From Gorillibacterium timonense (lineage in GTDB: Bacteria > Bacillota > Bacilli > Paenibacillales > NBRC-103111): 64,000 nt of DNA. This document shows, piece after piece, positions 1 to 8,472 of this stretch. Location: the NCBI RefSeq assembly GCF_001457415.1, contig NZ_LN881724.1, positions 2,046,001-2,110,000 of the forward strand. Reading direction: 5' to 3'. Under the pieces are notes generated by a model that worked only from the letters and a program-made list of their open reading frames with translations, was not told where the DNA came from and searched no databases. Every line of letters starts with the position of its first letter. Position 1 is the first letter of the stretch. Both the position numbers and the translations under genes were made by a program.

Positions 1-926
1 TCCGACGTATTTCCTTGGCCGATCTGCTGGAACACCTGCGGAAAATAGAAGCTATCACTCACCAGCCCGTTCATCACCGGCGTGATCTCTTGACCGGCGA
101 CGCTCAACCCGATGACGAAGTTCTGAGTCGCTTCAAGCTGAACCATGATCAGGTTCTTTCCCTTTTCGCTGCCGAAGTAAGCAGGATTCTCCACGGTGCT
201 TGTCGAAGAGGAAGAAGCAAAGGCGGGTACCACCTGCTCCTCCAGCTTCTCTTTGGTTGCGGGAATATCCTTCAAAGCCACATCGGGCTTTTCCCTCTTG
301 GCGGAAAAGGCATTCCAGAGAACCGAGGCCTGATAGTTCGTGAAGCCGACCAGCTCCGCTCTCTTCAGTTCATTGGTCGTGTCGGCGGATGCCCGTACCG
401 TAAATACCGAGAATATCAGAGCGATTGAAACCAGCACGGTAGCGACGGAATAAGGCAATTTGAATGGAGCCGGGACCTGCTCATAAGCGAGCATCCACTG
501 GTCTCTCCGTTTTTTCCAAAGATGAATGCCCCAACCGATCGCAAACAAAACGAGATCTGCGAAATACAATGCCTCCAGCGGCGTAATCAGCGATTTAACG
601 GAGCTCTTGACGGCTGGAAGCTGGTTCAACTCAAACAGAGTCGTATAGGTCGCGACGGATCCAAAATAGCGGAAGTATACCGTGGCTCCCAGCAAAGTCA
701 GCGTTGCGATCAGCCAATACACACCGTATAGGACTTGCCTTACCCGGCGATGCGGGATAAGCTCAATGATACAAGAAATGAGAAGTGCGCTTAAAAGATC
801 AATGATGAGACTGCGAGGGCTTGTACCCGAAAAAACCGTGAATCGAAAAAGCTCTGCCTTAGCCAACACGAGTAACGTGACGATGAAAAAGGGGCTTTTT
901 CGTATAAGGCGTGCGAGTTCGGACAC
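1..926 (-). CDS. LTA synthase family protein (N-terminal part, cut by window edge)
   Basis: This is the N-terminal 308 residues of a polyglycerolphosphate (lipoteichoic acid) synthase, which polymerises glycerol phosphate from phosphatidylglycerol on the outer membrane face. It starts at GTG 926 behind AAAGGAGG. Five hydrophobic segments lie near residues 11-29, 39-57, 66-88, 118-137 and 158-177, as in LtaS. The extracellular sulfatase-fold domain begins around residue 255 with LIMVQLEATQNF, the usual metal-binding stretch. The frame ends in IGQGNTSD, where Thr307 matches the nucleophilic Thr of the LtaS GQGKTSD motif. The rest of the catalytic domain lies outside the window. LtaS itself and an LtaS paralogue (primase or YfnI/YqgS type) cannot be told apart from this fragment. 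Confidence 0.9.
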   Translation of the reverse strand, partial: MSELARLIRKSPFFIVTLLVLAKAELFRFTVFSGTSPRSLIIDLLSALLISCIIELIPHRRVRQVLYGVYWLIATLTLLGATVYFRYFGSVATYTTLFELNQLPAVKSSVKSLITPLEALYFADLVLFAIGWGIHLWKKRRDQWMLAYEQVPAPFKLPYSVATVLVSIALIFSVFTVRASADTTNELKRAELVGFTNYQASVLWNAFSAKREKPDVALKDIPATKEKLEEQVVPAFASSSSTSTVENPAYFGSEKGKNLIMVQLEATQNFVIGLSVAGQEITPVMNGLVSDSFYFPQVFQQIGQGNTS

Positions 927-1096
927 GACCTCCCCCTCCTTTTGCGATTGGATTTCGAAGCATGCCGAAAATGCCGTGCTGCGGAAAGCTAGCATCTCAA
1001 CAGATAAACAAAATTGTAGCAAAATTGCACAGCGGTCGCTAGCGATTGTAAAAAATTTATTAATTTCGCCACGGCCTTAAGGAGGATAAATGGAAA

Positions 1097-1915
1097 TTGC
1101 CTTCCAAAACAGTAGTGCCTGCCGTAATGGTTTTGATATGCTTAACTGTTCTGGCTGTCTATGTCGTTCAATCTCAGTGGAATCCCGGCGCAAGGCCGTT
1201 GAGTGCGTCCGGAGTGCCCGTGGACGGTAATGTGGACGTTAAAGAGCCAGTCGCTCCGACAACCCGAAACGAACAAGCCGTCATCGCATCCGCCGACTAT
1301 TCCAAGCTCCCCGCATCGGCTCGCCTTGATGTGCCCATTGTTTCCCAGTTGCCCGAGCTGTTCAACGGCTGTGAAGTTACCAGCCTTACCATGATGCTGA
1401 TGTTCGCGGGGATCGATACCGATAAAATGACTCTCGCTCGAATGATTGATAAGGACACATCCAACCTCATCTACAACCCAGATGGCTCCATCCTCTCGTG
1501 GGGAAATCCGCACAAAGGCTTCGTCGGGGATATCACCGGGAATTCAAAGGGCTTCGGGGTCTATCATGAACCGATCGCCAAGCTGCTGAATGACATCGCG
1601 CCCGATCAAGCTCTCGACCTCACCGGTAAACCGTTTGAAGAAGCGCTTGTTCAGGTGGCTGCGGGGAAGCCCGTCATTCTCTGGGTCAGCTCCAACTTCG
1701 GCCCACTCCAAAGCGACAGCTGGGTGACTTGGAACAGCAAGGAAGGCAAGGTCCGCATTACGTGGAAGGAGCATGCGGTCGTCTTGACCGGCTATGACGA
1801 GAAAAATCTCTTCATTAATGATCCGCTCGACGGAACCAAGGACAAGAAGGTCAACCGGGAGCTGTTCATTCAGTCCTGGAAGCAGATGGGCGAACAGACC
1901 GTAACGTTTAAGTGA
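1097..1915 (+). CDS. Secreted or membrane-anchored C39-like (papain-fold) protein
   Basis: The 272-residue product has an N-terminal hydrophobic segment (about residues 6-24, signal peptide or anchor), a low-complexity linker, and a Peptidase_C39_2-type domain. The Cys is in NGCEVTSLTMML, the His in KEHAVVLTGYD and the Asp in INDPL, so the Cys-His-Asp triad appears complete. B. subtilis YvpB and related envelope proteins have this layout; their substrates are unknown. The start is TTG at 1097, 11 bases after GGAGG. An ATG at 1090 lies in another frame. It is divergent from the LTA synthase gene, so an envelope role is plausible but inferred. Confidence 0.8.
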   Translation: MPSKTVVPAVMVLICLTVLAVYVVQSQWNPGARPLSASGVPVDGNVDVKEPVAPTTRNEQAVIASADYSKLPASARLDVPIVSQLPELFNGCEVTSLTMMLMFAGIDTDKMTLARMIDKDTSNLIYNPDGSILSWGNPHKGFVGDITGNSKGFGVYHEPIAKLLNDIAPDQALDLTGKPFEEALVQVAAGKPVILWVSSNFGPLQSDSWVTWNSKEGKVRITWKEHAVVLTGYDEKNLFINDPLDGTKDKKVNRELFIQSWKQMGEQTVTFK

Positions 1916-1928
1916 ATGCGGAAATACA

Positions 1929-1970
1929 AAGCGCAAGGCTTCCCTGCTCTGGGAGCCTTGCGCTTTTTTG
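1929..1970 (+). terminator. Rho-independent terminator
   Basis: GCGCAAGGCT at 1931-1940 pairs with AGCCTTGCGC at 1954-1963, the stem is extended by CCC/GGG with one bulged T, and a run of six T follows. It ends the C39-like gene and separates it from the convergent FAD dehydrogenase gene. Confidence 0.85.
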
Positions 1971-2025
1971 GTTCTCAGATCATGTAAAAATTAACGTCAT
2001 GTTCAAGGAAAGATGCGGGCCGCTC

Positions 2026-3498
2026 TCAGCCGTTCGCTGTTTCCACTTCCGGGAGGGAGGTGCGATTTCCAGCTGCTTGGATGACGTTACGGGCAATCCA
2101 GACTCCCGCCGCGCCCGCTTGTGCAAGCCCCCGGGTAATTCCCGCGCCGTCTCCCCCGCAGTAGAGGCCGCCGATCTCCGATTCGAACGTCTCCTTCAGC
2201 TTCGGCCGCGCCGAATAGAACTTCGCTTCTACTCCGTAGAACAAGGTATGTTCAGACGCTATGCCAGGCGTCACCTTTTCAAGAGCCTGCATCATTTCTA
2301 TCAGGCTTTTCATCGTATTGTAAGGAAGCACCAAGCCGAGATCTCCGGGCACTGCTTCAGGCAGGGTCGGCTCGAGGAAGCCTTCCTTAATGCGAGCTGC
2401 GGTGGAGCGCCGACTTTTGAGAATATCCCCGTACTTCTGAACGATCACCCCGCCGCTGGACAGATCATTGGCCCGCTTGCAGATTTCCCGCGCGTATTCA
2501 TTCGGCTTGTCGAACGGGTCTGTGAAGGTATGGGATACCAGGAGCGCAAAGTTCGTGTTGGCGGAACCGAGGGCGGGGTCCTTGTAGGAATGCCCGTTCG
2601 CGGCCATGATGCCGGAATGGTTCTCGACGACGACATGTCCCGAAGGGTTGCTGCAGAATGTACGAACCCGGGTACCGACCGATGTATTGAAGATAAACTT
2701 GCCTTCATACAAATGCTCGTTGATCTCGCGCATCACGACATCAGAGGTTTCTACGCGTACGCCGACATCCACCTGGTTGTTGTACATGTGAAGCCTGCGC
2801 TTTTTCAAGAGCTGCGTCAGCCATGCGCTGCCGTCTCTCCCCGGTGCGATCATCACGGCTTCAGCCTGAAGGCTTTCGCCGTTCTTCAGCTTGATTCCCG
2901 TCACCCGGTGGGTATCCCCCTCCTTGACGGTTTCGATATCTTCCACTTCCGTCTTGAATCTCATTTCGACCTTGCCCTGCAAATAGTCATAGATCGACTT
3001 CAGGATGAGCAGGTTCTCTTCCGTTCCCAGATGACGGACTTCCGCACGCAGCAGCTTCAAGCCAGCCGCATAGGCACGCTGCTCGATGCTGCGCACCGCT
3101 TCGGTTCCAGGATCGGTCAAGACGGGAGTCGCGCCATGATTCAAATTGATCTCATCCACATAGCGGATCAGCTCCTTCACCTTCGAGGGAGCGAGATAGT
3201 CCGTCATCCAGCCGCCGAATTCGGTCGTGATGTTGAACTTCCCGTCACTGTAAGCGCCCGCTCCGCCGAAGCCGCTGGTGATCGAGCAGGCAGGCAGACA
3301 ACCGGCAAATTCCTTTCTTCCGGCCGGAGGCGGGCAAAGCTGTATTTTCTCTTGCAGAATGGGGCAATTGCGTCTATGGATATCATGTCCTTTATCAATG
3401 AGGAGCACCTTGGCTCCCGGCGCTTTCAGCGTCATTTCGTAGCAAGCGAAGATCCCGGCAGGGCCGGCACCGACCACAATCAGATCGTAGGGTTTCAT
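2026..3498 (-). CDS. FAD-dependent dehydrogenase (COG2509-like)
   Basis: A flavoprotein oxidoreductase of about 490 residues. The FAD dinucleotide-binding motif VVGAGPAGIFACYEM is at the N terminus. A Cys-rich stretch (RNCPILQEKIQLCPPPAG) and SGFGGAGAYSDGKFN follow, typical of the uncharacterised FAD-dependent dehydrogenases of COG2509. A C-terminal GGDGAGITRGLAQAGAAG motif closes the FAD site. I chose ATG 3498: AAAGGAGG at 3508-3515 leaves 9 bases to it, whereas the ATG at 3507 abuts the Shine-Dalgarno. The substrate is unknown. The promoter carries a PurR-type operator and the leader contains a terminator-like hairpin, so purine-linked control is likely. Confidence 0.85.
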   Translation of the reverse strand: MKPYDLIVVGAGPAGIFACYEMTLKAPGAKVLLIDKGHDIHRRNCPILQEKIQLCPPPAGRKEFAGCLPACSITSGFGGAGAYSDGKFNITTEFGGWMTDYLAPSKVKELIRYVDEINLNHGATPVLTDPGTEAVRSIEQRAYAAGLKLLRAEVRHLGTEENLLILKSIYDYLQGKVEMRFKTEVEDIETVKEGDTHRVTGIKLKNGESLQAEAVMIAPGRDGSAWLTQLLKKRRLHMYNNQVDVGVRVETSDVVMREINEHLYEGKFIFNTSVGTRVRTFCSNPSGHVVVENHSGIMAANGHSYKDPALGSANTNFALLVSHTFTDPFDKPNEYAREICKRANDLSSGGVIVQKYGDILKSRRSTAARIKEGFLEPTLPEAVPGDLGLVLPYNTMKSLIEMMQALEKVTPGIASEHTLFYGVEAKFYSARPKLKETFESEIGGLYCGGDGAGITRGLAQAGAAGVWIARNVIQAAGNRTSLPEVETANG

Positions 3499-3532
3499 CC
3501 GCTTCATCCTCCTTTATCGGATTAACGACAAC

Positions 3533-3587
3533 AAAAAATCCCAGAAACGCAGCTGCCGCAGGAATAACGGACAAAGTCTGCGCTGGG
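3533..3587 (-). terminator. Leader hairpin with T-run (possible attenuator)
   Basis: On the minus strand CCCAGCGCAG (3587-3578) pairs with CTGCGtttCTGGG (3552-3540), with a bulge of three, followed directly by TTTTTT (3538-3533). It lies between the promoter at about 3627-3655 and the start codon at 3498, so it could terminate transcription before the dehydrogenase gene. I could not match the leader to a known riboswitch class. Confidence 0.6.
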
Positions 3588-3626
3588 AATCGGGATCGTT
3601 TCTCTCTCTTTCTCTCTTCCCTAGTT

Positions 3627-3655
3627 ACTATATCCGAACAATCTTGTTTTGTCAA
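3627..3655 (-). promoter_or_regulatory. SigA-type promoter of the FAD dehydrogenase
   Basis: The minus strand reads TTGACA (3655-3650), a 17-base spacer and TATAGT (3632-3627). The promoter is embedded in the pair of PurR boxes. Confidence 0.75.
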
Positions 3656-3673
3656 ACATTAACGTTCGGATTT
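3630..3673. promoter_or_regulatory. Paired PurR boxes (inverted)
   Basis: ATATCCGAACAAT at 3630-3642 matches the B. subtilis PurBox consensus AWWWCCGAACWWT at every position. The inverted partner at 3661-3673 reads AAATCCGAACGTT on the minus strand, 12 of 13 matching. The boxes are separated by 18 bases, close to the 16-17 of B. subtilis, and cover the -35 and -10 elements. PurR with PRPP as effector is the expected regulator; purR itself is not in the window. Confidence 0.75.
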
Positions 3674-3724
3674 ATGGCATTATTCTAAGAGACTGCCTGA
3701 TCATATCAGCTGAACACGTCTGTT

Positions 3725-3753
3725 TTGGCATATTATTGCGTCGGAGGTATAAT
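3725..3753 (+). promoter_or_regulatory. SigA-type promoter of the thiamine-binding-type gene
   Basis: TTGGCA at 3725-3730 and a perfect TATAAT at 3748-3753 are separated by 17 bases, upstream of the gene at 3791. Confidence 0.8.
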
Positions 3754-3790
3754 GAGAAAAAACCGTTAATACGAAGGGAAGCGCAGGAAT

Positions 3791-4099
3791 ATGCCCATCA
3801 TGGAAGTAACCATCGTTCCGGTCGGAACGGAAAGTCCAAGTGTGAGCCGGTATGTGGCTGACATTCACCGGGTGCTGGAGAGTGCGATAGAGCCGGTGAA
3901 GGTTCAACTCACACCCATGAGCACCATCCTGGAGGGAACCCTTGAGGATTTATTCGCGGTCGTCCGCCGAATGCACGAGGTGCCTTTTGAGAAAGGTGCT
4001 ATGCGGGTGAATACGTCCATTCGGATCGACGAACGCCGAGACAAGGAATCCACCATGGAATCCAAGCTCGCTTCCGTCCGCGAAAAACTGCAGGAGTAG
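3791..4099 (+). CDS. MTH1187/YqgV-type thiamine-binding protein
   Basis: A 102-residue protein of the DUF77/MTH1187 family (B. subtilis YqgV). The family forms a ferredoxin-like fold oligomer, and some members bind thiamine or its pyrimidine moiety. The N-terminal strand MEVTIVPVGTESPSVSRYVADI and the central VQLTPMSTILEGTLEDL are typical, as is a C-terminal basic/acidic helix. The ATG at 3791 has only a weak AGGA nearby, and an ATG three codons later is possible. It is monocistronic, with its own strong promoter and a terminator hairpin downstream. Confidence 0.85.
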   Translation: MPIMEVTIVPVGTESPSVSRYVADIHRVLESAIEPVKVQLTPMSTILEGTLEDLFAVVRRMHEVPFEKGAMRVNTSIRIDERRDKESTMESKLASVREKLQE

Positions 4100-4132
4100 C
4101 CACTTTCGATGCATCCAGAGTATGGAAAACAT

Positions 4133-4183
4133 AAAACCTCCACTCCCCTTTCATCCATGGGATGATCGAGGTGTGGAGGTTTT
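4133..4183. terminator. Bidirectional terminator hairpin
   Basis: AAAACCTCCAC at 4133-4143 pairs with GTGGAGGTTTT at 4173-4183, giving an A/T-flanked stem that can serve both convergent genes ending at 4099 and 4221. Confidence 0.7.
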
Positions 4184-4220
4184 GAATGATTTGAAGCTTA
4201 TTAGCAACCCGATTCAGGGT

Positions 4221-5909
4221 TTAAACTTCTACCGTTTCAAGCCCTTGTCGGATGCGCTCGCTAAATTCTTCTCCGAGCTTCTCCGCTGTGGGGACTCTTG
4301 GCAGCCCGGGCATGGTCATGATATCACCGGTTAGCGCGACGATAAAACCAGCTCCGGCGGACAGTCTCACTTCGCGGATGGTTACCGTAAAGCCTTCCGG
4401 ACGTCCGAGAAGCTTCGGATTATCGGACAGCGAGTATTGAGTCTTCGCCATGCAGACGGGGAGATCGCCGTAGCCGATCTCGGCAAATTTCTTCAAGGAG
4501 CGCTCGGCAGCAGGAGTGAACAGCGCTTCGGCTCCGCCATAGATCTCACGGACGATACGGCTGATCTTCTCCTTAACGGGAAGCTCACGTTCGTAGAGGT
4601 AACGGAAGCCCGGACCTCCTTCCTCGACCAACCGAACCAAGGTGCGAGCGAGCTCAGCCCCTCCAGGTCCGCCATTCGCCCAGACCTGTGACAGCTCGGC
4701 CGGAACGCCGGCTGCCGCACACAAGAGCTTCAGCTCCGACAGCTCAGCATCCGTGTCGGTTTGAAACCGGTTGACGGCAACCAGCACCGGAACGCCGAAT
4801 TTGCGGACATTCTCGATATGCTTCTCCAGATTGCGGAAGCCTCTGCGCAGCGCATCCAGATTTTCACTTTGGAGCTCGTCCTTGGCGGCGCCTCCGTTGT
4901 ATTTAAGCGCCTTGACCGTCGCGACGATGACAGCCGCTGCAGGGGTAAAGCTGCCCGACCGGCACTTGATATCGAAAAACTTCTCCGCGCCGAGGTCCGC
5001 GCCAAAGCCGGCTTCTGTCACCACGTAGTCCGCGGTTTTTAGAGCGAGCCGGGTTGCGGCAACCGAGCTGCAGCCGTGTGCGATGTTCGCGAACGGACCG
5101 CCATGAACAAACGCCGGACAGCCGTCAATCGTCTGAACCAGATTCGGCTTAATCGCATCCTTCAGAAGCAGTGCCATGGCTCCATCCGCTTTCAACTCGC
5201 GGGCCGTTACCGGGCGCCCGTCATACGTATAGCCGATAATCATTTGGCCAAGCCGCTCTTGCAGGTCCTCCAGATCAAGGCTGAGGCACAGGATCGCCAT
5301 GATCTCCGAAGCTACCGTGATAATAAAGCCGTCCTCCCGGGTTTGTCCGTTGCTCTCCCCGAGTCCGATCACGATATTCCGAAGGGACCGGTCGTTCATA
5401 TCGACCGCTCGCTTCCATACGATCTTGTTCAGATTGATGCCAAGCGCGTTGCCGTAATGAATATGATTGTCGATCATGGCGGCAAGGAGATTGTTTGCTG
5501 CCGTAATGGCATGCATATCTCCGGTGAAATGGAGGTTGATGTCTTCCGCCGGAACGATCTGAGCCATGCCGCTACCGGTGGCTCCTCCCTTCATGCCCAT
5601 GCAGGGTCCGAGGGATGGCTCACGGAGAGCCGCCGCCGCATTGATCCCGATATGATTGAGCGCTTGCGTCAAGCCGATAGTGGTGAGCGTCTTTCCTTCG
5701 CCAGCCGGCGTTGGATTCATTGCCGTCACCAGGATCAGCTTGCCGTCCTCCTTGTCCTTCACCCGGTCCCAAACTTCGGGAGCGATCTTTGCCTTGTATT
5801 TGCCGTACAGTTCCAAATCGTCTTCGTTCATGCCTAGCTTTGCCGCTGCCGCCTTGATCGGGTTCATTTCTCGCTTCACAGCTCCTATGGATGAGATCTT
5901 TCCGTCCAT
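4221..5909 (-). CDS. fhs: Formate-tetrahydrofolate ligase
   Basis: This enzyme joins formate to tetrahydrofolate using ATP, giving 10-formyl-THF for purine and fMet synthesis. The product is 562 residues, normal for the family. It shows the P-loop [14 protein letters not shown], the [16 protein letters not shown] segment and DIKCRSG in the family's usual order. I chose ATG 5909 ([11 protein letters not shown]) rather than an earlier in-frame ATG at 5972, because GGAGAGAGG lies upstream of it and the extra 21 residues are not family-like. It is divergent from the sugar-sensing operon. No PurR box was found at this gene. Confidence 0.97.
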   Translation of the reverse strand: MDGKISSIGAVKREMNPIKAAAAKLGMNEDDLELYGKYKAKIAPEVWDRVKDKEDGKLILVTAMNPTPAGEGKTLTTIGLTQALNHIGINAAAALREPSLGPCMGMKGGATGSGMAQIVPAEDINLHFTGDMHAITAANNLLAAMIDNHIHYGNALGINLNKIVWKRAVDMNDRSLRNIVIGLGESNGQTREDGFIITVASEIMAILCLSLDLEDLQERLGQMIIGYTYDGRPVTARELKADGAMALLLKDAIKPNLVQTIDGCPAFVHGGPFANIAHGCSSVAATRLALKTADYVVTEAGFGADLGAEKFFDIKCRSGSFTPAAAVIVATVKALKYNGGAAKDELQSENLDALRRGFRNLEKHIENVRKFGVPVLVAVNRFQTDTDAELSELKLLCAAAGVPAELSQVWANGGPGGAELARTLVRLVEEGGPGFRYLYERELPVKEKISRIVREIYGGAEALFTPAAERSLKKFAEIGYGDLPVCMAKTQYSLSDNPKLLGRPEGFTVTIREVRLSAGAGFIVALTGDIMTMPGLPRVPTAEKLGEEFSERIRQGLETVEV

Positions 5910-5954
5910 TATAGGATAGCCTCTCTCCAAAAGGCAATAACCGATTCCCCAACA

Positions 5955-5984
5955 TTTGGCCGAACTCTCCATCTTTCGCTATAA
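5955..5984 (+). promoter_or_regulatory. Promoter of the three-component system
   Basis: TTGGCC at 5955-5960 and TATAAT at 5979-5984 are separated by 18 bases, 38 bases before the first start codon. Confidence 0.6.
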
Positions 5985-6022
5985 TAAAGCCATTCTTATC
6001 GAATGGAGGAAAGGAACTGCTC

Positions 6023-7018
6023 ATGCCGATCCGCAAATGGGCTTGGATCATCTTGCCCTTGTTCCTGCTCTTTGCCTACGTATTAACCCAGTTTGTAACC
6101 ACCTCTGTTCGAATAAAGGAATGGGTTGATCCGCTACGACCCGTTCCAGTGACGGAAGCTGCTTCGAAACGTGTGGTGCTCATCTCTCAGGAGCTTGACA
6201 ATCCTTATTGGCGCTCGATCGGCGACAGCGCGTTAGCCGAAAGCAAACGCGTCGGCCTTGAACTTGATTACGTAGGACCGCTGCGCATCAATGCGGAAGA
6301 GCAGCTATCCCTGTTGGAGCAGGCGATCGCCTCTAAAGCGGATGCGATTCTTGTTCAAGGAACCGGCCTGGAGCGCTCCCGGGCTCTCATCGATCAAGCG
6401 GCAGAAGCCGGAATTCCCGTGCTCACGCTTGACGCGGATGAGCCCGATTCCCGTAGAGCTTCCTATATCGGAACCGATAACCGGGAGGCGGGAAAACAGA
6501 TGGGCCGTCTGATCGCAGAAGCCGCGGACGGGAAGGCCGTTGTCGGAGTTCTGATCGGCACCACGGCGAGCGACAGCCAGAAGCTTCGTCTGGAAGGGCT
6601 GCAGAGCATCCTCTCGACCTATCCCGGCATCCGAGTGGCTGAAGTTCGCACCTCGAACATATCTCGGCTTCAAGCCGCCAGCGAAACCCGGCTCATGCTG
6701 GAGGCCCATCCTGCGATCACGGATGTGGTCGGGTTGAGCTCACTGGATGCGCTTGGCGCGATGGATGCAGTGGAGAGCTTGAAGGCGGAAGCCAGAACCC
6801 GGATCTACGCCTTCGATGATCTGCCGGACACCCGCAATGCGATCGAGGCTAGCAAAATCTCGCTCTCCCTTGTGCAGAAGCCTGAGCAAATGGGTGCGGA
6901 AGCGATTGTGATAACGGCAGACCTGCTTCGTGGAATATCGGTCCCCGCCAATCGGTATACACCGGTCACTGTTTTAGCTCCATCGGCAGCCGGGACGAAG
7001 GGAGCGGATTCGCCATGA
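6023..7018 (+). CDS. Membrane-anchored sugar-binding protein (XylF/RbsB type)
   Basis: The 331-residue product has one N-terminal hydrophobic segment (about residues 6-25) without a lipobox. A periplasmic-binding-protein fold of the ribose/xylose class (Peripla_BP_4) follows: VVLISQELDNPYWRSIGD, ADAILVQGT, AGIPVLTLDAD and YIGTDNREAGKQMG. It overlaps the kinase gene by ATGA and no ABC transporter genes are adjacent, so it probably serves as the extracellular ligand sensor of the kinase. The XylFII-LytS-YesN system of clostridia is the model. The sugar cannot be named from sequence. The start ATG follows AAAGGA by 7 bases. Confidence 0.85.
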   Translation: MPIRKWAWIILPLFLLFAYVLTQFVTTSVRIKEWVDPLRPVPVTEAASKRVVLISQELDNPYWRSIGDSALAESKRVGLELDYVGPLRINAEEQLSLLEQAIASKADAILVQGTGLERSRALIDQAAEAGIPVLTLDADEPDSRRASYIGTDNREAGKQMGRLIAEAADGKAVVGVLIGTTASDSQKLRLEGLQSILSTYPGIRVAEVRTSNISRLQAASETRLMLEAHPAITDVVGLSSLDALGAMDAVESLKAEARTRIYAFDDLPDTRNAIEASKISLSLVQKPEQMGAEAIVITADLLRGISVPANRYTPVTVLAPSAAGTKGADSP

Positions 7019-8472
7019 CCATTCGCACCCGCTTGCTCATCATCCTCCCTCTTCTCGTCCTGTTGATGAACCTCGTTGCGTTTTTTCTGTTTCAAAGCAG
7101 CAACCGGGTTCAAGACAGCTACAATCTGACGATGAAACGGGTTCTGCTCTACCAAAATACCGTCTCCGCCTCCGATCAGAGCTTGAAGCAGCTGTATGCC
7201 TTCCTGCTTCATCCAGTCGAAAGCATGACGCCAAGAGAAGCAGTTCCGGCTGATTCCACTTTGAGCGGGGTAAGAACGGAACTGAAGGCTAACGGGACAA
7301 TTCAGACCGGCACATCGATCTTAACCGGGTTCGTTCATCTGACAGAAACCTTGTCCGAACAGATGGACCAATCCTTTCATCTCGCGGTTCAGGGGAACAG
7401 CGAGCAGGCGCTGAGCCGCTATCTCGCAGCCGAGAAGACAGCTGGCTTCATTCGATCGGAAGCACAAAGGCTGACCGATACGGAGCTCGCCTTTTTTCAA
7501 CCGGTGTATGAGAACATTCACCGCGAGAATGCTAAGCTGTTCGGATACGGCATTGCGGTCTTCGCCTTTGGGACGGCTCTGACCCTTGCTCTGGCAAGCT
7601 GGATATCGCGCAGTGTGACCAAACCGGTTACCGAGTTGATGAAGGTAGCTTCTCGGGTATCAGCAGGAGAACTAGACGTAACGCTACCCGAGAATCCGTC
7701 CAATGACGAAATCGGCAGCCTGTACCGGTCCATCAACCACATGCTGGAGGAGCTCAAACGATCCATCGAACGGGATAATGATCTTCACGAGAAGGAAAGG
7801 CTGGTGAAGACGCTTGAGCTAGAAGCGCTCCAAAGCCAGATTCATCCGCACTTTCTGTTCAATACGCTGAACGTATTATCCAAGCTGGCGCTGCTTGAAA
7901 ACGCCGAGCAGACAAGCGATCTCATCGTCTCGCTCTCCAATCTGCTCCGCTACAATTTGCAAACCTTGGACCGGCCGGTAACCATTCGGGACGAGCTTCG
8001 CCATGTACAGGAATATATCGCCATTCAAAAAGCGCGTTTTCGCGATCGGGTTTCCTTTGAGCTTACCGTAGATGAGAGCATGCTGGACCGCAGCGTCCCT
8101 TCTCTCCTGCTTCAGCCATTGGTTGAAAATGCCTTTACTCATGGGATTGCCGATATGGTAAGCGGAGCTGTCATCTCCATCGATGTTCGTGGTGAAGGCC
8201 TTGATCTTCTATTGACCGTTCGTGATAACGGAAAAGGGATGAGCGAGGAAACGCGCCGCGCTCTCCTGTCCGATGCGCAGCCGTCCTCACTGTCAAAAGG
8301 AGCTTCCACCGGGATCGGAACCCGAAACGTATTTAAGCGGCTGGAGCTACTCTACAACCGGAACGATCTCGTCGCAATCGAAAGCTCTCCAGGCCATGGA
8401 ACTACCGTCAGGCTGATCATTCCAGCAGCCGGAAAGGACAATACCGATGTACCGAATTCTCCTAGCAGATGA
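7015..8472 (+). CDS. Sensor histidine kinase, LytS/YesM type
   Basis: The 485-residue kinase has transmembrane helices near residues 7-27 and 176-197 around a small extracellular domain. A HAMP domain (about 198-250) leads to a His_kinase domain with IHPHFLFNTLNVLSKL, where His277 is the likely phosphorylation site. The ATPase domain has LLLQPLVENAFTHGI (N box) and VRDNGKGMSEE. It overlaps its neighbours by 4 and 26 bases, so the three proteins are translationally coupled. Ligand information probably comes from the anchored binding protein encoded just upstream. Confidence 0.93.
   Translation: MTIRTRLLIILPLLVLLMNLVAFFLFQSSNRVQDSYNLTMKRVLLYQNTVSASDQSLKQLYAFLLHPVESMTPREAVPADSTLSGVRTELKANGTIQTGTSILTGFVHLTETLSEQMDQSFHLAVQGNSEQALSRYLAAEKTAGFIRSEAQRLTDTELAFFQPVYENIHRENAKLFGYGIAVFAFGTALTLALASWISRSVTKPVTELMKVASRVSAGELDVTLPENPSNDEIGSLYRSINHMLEELKRSIERDNDLHEKERLVKTLELEALQSQIHPHFLFNTLNVLSKLALLENAEQTSDLIVSLSNLLRYNLQTLDRPVTIRDELRHVQEYIAIQKARFRDRVSFELTVDESMLDRSVPSLLLQPLVENAFTHGIADMVSGAVISIDVRGEGLDLLLTVRDNGKGMSEETRRALLSDAQPSSLSKGASTGIGTRNVFKRLELLYNRNDLVAIESSPGHGTTVRLIIPAAGKDNTDVPNSPSR

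Noticed and set aside
1912-3525. Long plus-strand open frame of 537 codons
   Set aside because: It is antisense to the FAD dehydrogenase, whose motifs and ribosome binding site are clear. The plus-strand translation resembles no protein.
3499-3625. Purine, ZTP or other known riboswitch in the FAD dehydrogenase leader
   Set aside because: I could not find the conserved core of the purine or ZTP classes. Only the terminator-like hairpin is supported.
5910-6022. PurR box at formate-THF ligase
   Set aside because: One CCGAAC core occurs near 5960, but its flanks do not fit the consensus and there is no inverted partner.
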